A DNA stretch of 11,154 nucleotides from Deltaproteobacteria bacterium. Lineage in GTDB: Bacteria > Myxococcota_A > UBA9160 > JAFDET01. A program made the translations under genes and the position numbers. The notes below the pieces were generated by a model. That model did no database searches and had not been told where the DNA came from. It saw only the letters and a program-made list of their open reading frames with translations. Below, piece after piece: positions 6,702 to 11,154 of the stretch; the stretch's first letter is position 1, and each line of letters opens with the position of its first letter. The DNA is taken from contig JAFDET010000094.1 of the NCBI GenBank assembly GCA_019310195.1, positions 1 to 11,154 on the forward strand, in the 5' to 3' direction.

Positions 6702-7183
6702 GACCCGACCTCGGGCGGCTTGCCCAGCGCCGGAAGCAGGCACGCCATCTCGACGGCGGCGCTCGCCACTTCGCGCCCCTTGTTGCCGTCTCCGGCGCCG
6801 GCCCGCGCCAGCGCCTGCTCGACGTCGTCGCAGGTCAGGACGCCGAACGTCACGGGCACGCCCGTCTCACGCGACGCCTGCAGCACGCCGTCCGTCGCGG
6901 CGCGGCAAACGTAGTCGAAGTGAGGGGTTCCGCCCCGGATCACGACACCGAGGGTCACGACTGCATCGTAGCGCCCGCTGGCCGCCAGCGTGCGTGCCGC
7001 CAGCGGAATCTCGAAGGCGCCGGGCACCCAGGCCACGTGGATGTCATCGGCTTCGGCACCACGCGCACGCAACTCGTCGAGGCAACCCTCCAGCAGGCGG
7101 GCACAGATCAGGTGATTGAAGCGCGAGACCACCACGGCGAAGCGGCGGCCGCTGGCGTCGCAGTGGGTCGAATAGCTCTTCAC
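6698..7183 (-). CDS. ribH: 6,7-dimethyl-8-ribityllumazine synthase
   Basis: Joins 5-amino-6-ribitylaminouracil with 3,4-dihydroxy-2-butanone 4-phosphate to give lumazine, the second-last step of riboflavin synthesis; the enzyme family forms pentamers or 60-mer capsids. The 161 residues show FAVVVSRFNHLICARLLEGC (15-34), the VPGAFEIP substrate motif (53-60), LGVVIRGGTPHFDYV (78-92) with the proposed catalytic H88, and FGVLTCDDVEQALARAG (113-129) followed by GNKGREVA (133-140). The start is GTG at 7183, overlapping the ribD stop as GTGA, with GGGAGA 6 nt upstream. Length and motifs are normal. Notably it follows ribD directly, without ribE or ribBA, so the butanone-phosphate substrate and the final riboflavin synthase step must be encoded elsewhere. 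Confidence 0.97.
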   Translation of the reverse strand: MKSYSTHCDASGRRFAVVVSRFNHLICARLLEGCLDELRARGAEADDIHVAWVPGAFEIPLAARTLAASGRYDAVVTLGVVIRGGTPHFDYVCRAATDGVLQASRETGVPVTFGVLTCDDVEQALARAGAGDGNKGREVASAAVEMACLLPALGKPPEVGS

Positions 7184-8295
7184 CCTCGCTCTCCCGTCGT
7201 CGGACGTCCCGAAATGCAGACATCCTCGCCCAGCCTGCGGATGCGCGGCGACGCCAACCGCGGTGCCACGGCCAGCCGACCCACACCCAGGGGCCCCAGG
7301 GCCGCGGCACCATCGCCACCCACAAGCTTAGGCGATACGACCCAGTGGAGTTCATCGACCAGGCCCGCGCGCAGCAGCGAGCCGGCCAGCTTGCCGCCCC
7401 CCTCCACCAGGAGCTCCGTGAGGCCCTCCCGGGCCAGCCGGCGCAGCGCCGTCACCAGATGGACGCGACCCGCGGCCGTCCGCACCGGCAGCACCCGGGC
7501 TCCTTCGGCTTCGAGGGCCCGCAGGCGCGCGGCCGGGGGCCGCAGGCCGCACACGATGAATACCGGTGCATCATCGGTCAGCAGGCGTGCGTCCGGCGGC
7601 AGCCGCAGCCGGGTATCGAAGACCACCCGGGCCGGACTCCGCACGATGCGCTCGCCGCGGCGCGCGGTCAGCGCGGGATCGTCGGCGCGCGCCGTTCCCA
7701 CGCCCACCGCCACCGCGTCCGACGCCGCGCGCAGCCGGTGCACCCAGGCCCGGGCCGCGGGCCCGCTGATCCAGCGCGAGTCCCCTCGGCGCGTGGCGAT
7801 GCGGCCATCCAGGCTGGCGGCCAGCTTGAGACTGACGAAGGGGCGGCCGCGCTCCAGCACCGACAGGAAGCCGCGGTGCTGCTCGCGACACTCGGCCTCG
7901 AGCACACCCGTCCGGACCTCGAGGCCCGCCGCACGCAGACGCCGCAGGCCGCGGCCCCCGGCGTGGGGCGAGGGGTCCCGATGACCGACGTCGACGCGGC
8001 GGATGCCGGCTTCCAGCACGGCTTCGCTGCAGGGACCGGTGCGCCCGGTGTGGGAACAGGGCTCCAGGGTGACGGCCAGGCTGGCGCCGCGCAGGGCCCG
8101 CGCTCCGTGGCGCCGTAGGGCCGCCTCGATGGCGACGATCTCGGCGTGGGGTCCACCGGCCGCGCGCGTCGCACCGCCGCCCAGGACGCGCTTGCCCCGG
8201 TATACCACGGCTCCCACCGGCGGATTGGGCCACGTCCGGCCTCGGACCCGTCGGGCGCGGTCCAGGGCCAGGCGCATGGCCCGCTCCGGGGTCAT
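7180..8295 (-). CDS. ribD: Bifunctional riboflavin deaminase/reductase RibD
   Basis: Catalyses deamination and then NADPH-dependent reduction of the GTP-derived pyrimidine in riboflavin synthesis. The 371 residues carry both halves. The deaminase (about 1-145) has the zinc ligands H50 with E52 in GPHAEIVAIEA and C80/C89 in TLEPCSHTGRTGPC. The reductase (about 150-365) has FVSLKLAASLDGRIATRRGD (153-172), WISGPAARAWVHRLRAASDA (175-194), GVGTARADDPALTAR (198-212) and LLVEGGGKLAGSLL (near 300). ATG at 8295 overlaps the nrdR stop as ATGA; only a weak GAGGG sits beside it, so coupling to nrdR is likely. A small oddity is QHRGF near residue 140, where the family usually has an Asn before the RGF. 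Domain content and length are otherwise ordinary. Confidence 0.96.
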   Translation of the reverse strand: MTPERAMRLALDRARRVRGRTWPNPPVGAVVYRGKRVLGGGATRAAGGPHAEIVAIEAALRRHGARALRGASLAVTLEPCSHTGRTGPCSEAVLEAGIRRVDVGHRDPSPHAGGRGLRRLRAAGLEVRTGVLEAECREQHRGFLSVLERGRPFVSLKLAASLDGRIATRRGDSRWISGPAARAWVHRLRAASDAVAVGVGTARADDPALTARRGERIVRSPARVVFDTRLRLPPDARLLTDDAPVFIVCGLRPPAARLRALEAEGARVLPVRTAAGRVHLVTALRRLAREGLTELLVEGGGKLAGSLLRAGLVDELHWVVSPKLVGGDGAAALGPLGVGRLAVAPRLASPRIRRLGEDVCISGRPTTGERG

Positions 8296-8753
8296 CCCTC
8301 GTGCCGCTCGCGCAACGACGCGAAGAACTTGGCGTAGTCCTCGGAGCCCTGGAAGTCGCGGAACACGGATGCGAAGCGCGCGGCGGCCACCGCGTCCAGT
8401 CGCATCAGCTCCTCCATCACCCAGTCCCCCAGGCGATGGCTCTCCACCTCGCGCTCGCCCAGCTCCTGAAGCCGCTTCTCGATGCGGTCCACGATCCGCT
8501 CCAGCGCATCGGCGCTGACCGAGCGCTTCTGGCAGGCCGTCTCCAGACCCGAGAGGAGCTTGACGCGGGCGTAGTCCTCACGGCGCCCGTCCTTCTTGGC
8601 GATTCGCGGAAGCGCCTCGTCGAGGCGTTCCCGGGTGGTGAAACGCCGGCCGCACTCCACGCACTCGCGGCGCCGACGGATCTCCGATCCCTCGCGAACC
8701 AGTCGCGAGTCGATCACCCGCGTCTGCGTATCGCCGCAGGAGGGGCAGCGCAT
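8292..8753 (-). CDS. nrdR: Transcriptional repressor NrdR
   Basis: Nucleotide-sensing repressor of ribonucleotide reductase genes. The 153 residues match the family length. The N-terminal zinc ribbon has C3, C6, C31 and C34 (MRCPSCGDTQTRVIDSR and RRRECVECGRRFTTRER). The ATP-cone follows from about residue 49 (IAKKDGRREDYARVKLLSGL, then ACQKRSVS) to about 140. ATG at 8753 directly abuts the glyA stop (TAG then ATG), with no strong ribosome-binding site, which suggests coupled translation. The glyA-nrdR-ribD order is conserved in many proteobacteria. NrdR would normally act at NrdR boxes of nrd promoters elsewhere. I found no nrd gene in this window. Confidence 0.97.
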   Translation of the reverse strand: MRCPSCGDTQTRVIDSRLVREGSEIRRRRECVECGRRFTTRERLDEALPRIAKKDGRREDYARVKLLSGLETACQKRSVSADALERIVDRIEKRLQELGEREVESHRLGDWVMEELMRLDAVAAARFASVFRDFQGSEDYAKFFASLRERHEG

Positions 8754-10469
8754 CTACTCGGTGCCGTCTTCCCAGCGGTCGGCGTAGAGCGGGAAGCGCC
8801 GGCAGAGCGCCTCGACCTCGGCTCGCACCGCATCCAGCTCATCCACGTCACCCGGCCGCTCCAGGACCCGCGCGATGAAGCCCGCGATCGTCTCCATCTC
8901 CGGCTCGCGCATTCCGCAGGTGGTCACCGCCGGCGTTCCGATGCGCACGCCCGACGTGACCATGGGCTTGCGGGTGTCGAAGGGCACCATGTTCTTGTTG
9001 GTGCTGATGCCGGCCCGCTCCAAGGCGATCTGGGCGGCCTTGCCCGTGGTGTCGCGGTCCAGCAGCGAGAGCATGAACAGGTGGGTGTCGGTGCCGCCCG
9101 AGACCACGCTCAAGTCCCGCCCCATGATCCCCGCACACAGGGCCCGCGCGTTGTCCAGCACCTGCTGGCAGTACGCCTTGAAGTCGGGCTGTGCGGCCTC
9201 GAGGAAGGCCACGGCCTTGGCCGCGATCACGTGCATGAGCGGCCCGCCCTGCCCTCCCGGGAAGACGGCGCTATTCACCTTCTTCGCCAGGTCCGCATCG
9301 CAGAGGATCATCCCGCCACGCGGACCGCGCAGTGTCTTGTGGGTGGTGGTGGTAACGATGTGTGCGAGGCCCACCGGCGACGGATGCAGCCCGGTGACCA
9401 CGAAGCCGGCGATGTGCGCGATGTCCGCCAGCAGCAGCGCACCTACCTCGTCGGCGATCGAGCGGAACGCCTCGAAGTCCAGCGTCCGCGAGTAGGCGGT
9501 GGTGCCGCACTGGATCAGCTTGGGCCGGTGCTCGAGCGCCAGGCGCCGGACCTCGTCGTAGTCGATGATCTCGGTGTCCTTGCGGACGCCGTAGGGCACG
9601 ATCTTGTACAGCTTTCCCGAGAAGTTGACCGGGCTGCCGTGGGTCAGGTGACCACCGTGATCCAGGTTCATGGCCAGGATCGTATCGCCCACGTCGAGCA
9701 CGGCGCGGTAGGCAGCCTCGTTGGCCTGGGACCCGGAGTGCGGCTGCACGTTGGCGTGCTCGGCGCCGAAGAGCCCCTTGGCCCTTTCGATGGCCAGGTT
9801 CTCGGCCTCGTCCAGGATCTCGCAGCCGCCGTAGTAGCGGCGCCCCGGGTAGCCCTCGGCGTACTTGTTGGTGGCCACCGAGCCCACCGCCTCGAGCACG
9901 GCCTCGGAGACGAAGTTCTCCGAGGCGATCAGCTCCAGGTTCAGGGCCTGGCGGCGCGCCTCGCGGCGCAGCACGTCGGCGATGTCCGGGTCGACCTCGG
10001 CCAGGGCCAGGCCCATGCGTGAGGACGGCCGGGTCAGGCGATCGATCTTCTCCACGCGCGGAATGTGGCGCCCGCCCTCGAACTCGGTGTCGAGCCAGCG
10101 CTCGACGATGCTCCAGGCGGTGGCGGCGTCGGTGCGATCGGCCGCCAGGGCCAGGACGTTGGCGTCGTTGTGGCGCCGCGACATCTCGGCCGCCTCCGGG
10201 TCCAGGGCCAGGGCGGCGCGCACCCGGGGAAAGCGATTGGCCGTGTAGGTGACGCCCAGGCCGCTGCCGCAGATCACGATGCCGCGGGCTGCGCGGCCCT
10301 CGGAAACCTCGCGCGCCGCCGGCGCCACGTGGTCCGGGTAGTCCACCGAGTCTTCGCTGCGGGCCCCGAAGTCCTGGACCTGGAAGCCCCGCGCCTCGAG
10401 GCGCTTCTTGAGCTCGTCCTTGAGCGCAAAGCCCCGGTGATCACTGGCCATGACAATGCCGTCGCCCAT
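8754..10469 (-). CDS. rpiB-glyA: Fused ribose-5-phosphate isomerase B and serine hydroxymethyltransferase
   Basis: One uninterrupted 571-residue frame holds two enzymes. Residues 1-145 are RpiB, which interconverts ribose 5-phosphate and ribulose 5-phosphate: ASDHRGFALK (8-17), DYPD (43-46), the C67 base in ICGSGLG, ANRFPRVRAALA (77-88) and H100 in RRHNDANVLALA. Residues 152-571 are GlyA, the PLP enzyme that converts serine and tetrahydrofolate to glycine and methylene-tetrahydrofolate: LNLELIASENF (176-186), EGYPGRRYYGG (205-215), HSGSQANEAAY (244-254), the PLP lysine K378 in TTTTHKTLRGPRGG, and FPGGQGGP (403-410). Both halves are full-length with key residues intact. ATG at 10469 has AAGGA 8 nt upstream. 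The would-be GlyA start, M152 at 10016, has no ribosome-binding site, which favours a true fusion. A single-base sequence error joining two adjacent genes remains possible. Confidence 0.93.
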   Translation of the reverse strand: MGDGIVMASDHRGFALKDELKKRLEARGFQVQDFGARSEDSVDYPDHVAPAAREVSEGRAARGIVICGSGLGVTYTANRFPRVRAALALDPEAAEMSRRHNDANVLALAADRTDAATAWSIVERWLDTEFEGGRHIPRVEKIDRLTRPSSRMGLALAEVDPDIADVLRREARRQALNLELIASENFVSEAVLEAVGSVATNKYAEGYPGRRYYGGCEILDEAENLAIERAKGLFGAEHANVQPHSGSQANEAAYRAVLDVGDTILAMNLDHGGHLTHGSPVNFSGKLYKIVPYGVRKDTEIIDYDEVRRLALEHRPKLIQCGTTAYSRTLDFEAFRSIADEVGALLLADIAHIAGFVVTGLHPSPVGLAHIVTTTTHKTLRGPRGGMILCDADLAKKVNSAVFPGGQGGPLMHVIAAKAVAFLEAAQPDFKAYCQQVLDNARALCAGIMGRDLSVVSGGTDTHLFMLSLLDRDTTGKAAQIALERAGISTNKNMVPFDTRKPMVTSGVRIGTPAVTTCGMREPEMETIAGFIARVLERPGDVDELDAVRAEVEALCRRFPLYADRWEDGTE

Positions 10470-10496
10470 CTCGTCGTTCCTTCCGCCTAGACTCGC

Positions 10497-11154
10497 CTAG
10501 AGGTCGTCCCAGGCCCGCAGGACGAGCGCCGCGTTCGTCCCCCCGAACCCGAAGGAGTTGTTGAGCGCCACCCGCAGCGGCGCCTCGCGCGCCTTGTCCA
10601 CCACGTGATCCAGCCGGCACTCGGGATCCGGATCCTCGAGATTCAACGTAGGCGGGATGCGGCCGGTCTCCAGCGCGCGGATGCACAGGATACTCTCCAC
10701 GCCGCCGGCGGCCCCCAGCAGGTGACCCGTCATGGACTTGGTGGCGGACACGGGAACGCGGTCGCCGAGGACTGCGCGAATCGCCTTGGCCTCGGCCGGG
10801 TCTCCCAACGGCGTGCTGGTGGCGTGGGCGTTGACGTAGTCGATGGCCTCGGGCTCCAGGCCCGCGTCTTCCAGGGCCCGCAGCATGCAACGCCGCGCGC
10901 CTTCGCCCTCGGCATCCGGAATCGTCATGTGCGACGCGTCGGCGGTGGCGCCGTAGCCGATCACCTCGGCGCGAATCCGCGCGCTCCGGGCGCGCGCCGC
11001 GCTGGGGCTCGTCGTTGCGGGTGGAGAGCGCCTTCATGGCGGCGAAGCCCGCTACGCCCAGATCCGTCACCGGCGCCTCGGCGCCGCCCGCGAGCATCGC
11101 GTCGGCATCGCCGCGCTGGATCATGCGCAGCGCCTCGCCGATGCCGTGCGTACC
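10497..11154 (-). pseudogene. fabF: Beta-ketoacyl-ACP synthase II (FabF), 5' end outside window, apparently frameshifted
   Basis: Condensing enzyme of fatty-acid elongation. Two FabF segments are visible in different frames. From 11154 to about 11006 one frame reads GTHGIGEALRMIQRGDADAM and then FAAMKALSTRNDEPQR. From about 11000 to the TAG at 10497 a second frame reads ARARSARIRAEVIGYGATAD and continues with the active-site His motifs VNAHATSTPLGD (His codon 10824-10826) and TKSMTGHLLGAAGG (His codon 10722-10724), ending SFGFGGTNAALVLRAW. Compared with E. coli FabF, about 28 residues are missing at the junction, including the conserved RDGFV and GDGAG-type segment, and the frame changes. The catalytic Cys would lie just beyond 11154. 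The break sits in a GCGCGC-rich stretch (10991-11001), so an assembly or sequencing error is a serious alternative to a real pseudogene. The rpiB-glyA start follows 27 bp after the stop. Confidence 0.85.

Noticed and set aside
6261..6743. Longer nusB starting at ATG 6743
   Set aside because: It would add 14 residues read from inside ribH. The GTG at 6701 has a good ribosome-binding site and a GTGA overlap, and gives the usual family length.
8296..8320. FMN riboswitch before ribD
   Set aside because: ribD overlaps nrdR by 4 bp, so there is no leader. No riboswitch-like conserved element was recognised in any gap of the window.
10014..10016. Separate glyA start at ATG 10016
   Set aside because: The preceding bases (CGGCCGTCCTCACGC) hold no Shine-Dalgarno sequence and the frame is continuous with rpiB, so a separate start is not supported unless a sequence error is shown.
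8301..10022. A 573-codon open frame on the plus strand
   Set aside because: It is antisense to nrdR and rpiB-glyA, whose products are unmistakable. The translation is His/Gln/Leu/Gly-rich without motifs, again a GC-rich shadow frame.
10441..11124. 227-residue frame spanning fabF
   Set aside because: Only its first part is FabF. After about 11006 it runs in the wrong frame over the real fabF 3' half, so it is a frameshift product and not a gene of its own.

Overview
The window is dense, very GC-rich DNA, and every supported gene lies on the minus strand. It therefore reads from high to low coordinates. The gene content and order suggest a high-GC delta-proteobacterial-type organism (Myxococcota, Desulfobacterota, Binatota or a relative), probably uncultured. 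The reasons are the order fabF-rpiB-glyA-nrdR-ribD-ribH-nusB, a DUF4388/PATAN regulatory protein, and a CheA with a diverged P2-like middle region. The lineage call is an inference.

Region 1 (11154 down to 5620) is a housekeeping operon. It begins with the 3' part of fabF, which appears broken by a frame-changing internal deletion. An apparent in-frame fusion of ribose-5-phosphate isomerase B with serine hydroxymethyltransferase follows, then nrdR, ribD, ribH, nusB and a stand-alone M17-aminopeptidase N-terminal-domain protein. From nrdR onward each gene overlaps the next by 4 bp (ATGA once, then GTGA three times), so translational coupling is likely. The riboflavin genes ribE and ribBA, often found between ribD and ribH, are absent.

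Region 2 (5623 down to 1) is a chemosensory block: a 644-residue PATAN-linker-pseudoreceiver-GAF-like protein, then cheY, cheA and two tandem cheW genes, the second running off the window. CheA would phosphorylate CheY, and the CheWs would couple CheA to receptors encoded elsewhere. The PATAN protein looks like a phosphorylation-independent accessory regulator or adaptor.

The two gaps in front of the chemosensory genes (80 and 164 bp) each contain a sequence resembling a sigma-28/FliA flagellar promoter. They read TTAAGTCC-N11-GCCGATTC and TCAAGAAC-N11-GCCGATAG, both with exact 11-nt spacing and both on the coding strand. If real, they put the whole block under flagellar control and mark the boundary with the housekeeping operon.

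No tRNA, rRNA, CRISPR array, insertion sequence or riboswitch was recognised. The observations most worth checking are the paired FliA-like promoters, the RpiB-GlyA fusion, the fabF lesion and the degenerate receiver in the PATAN protein.
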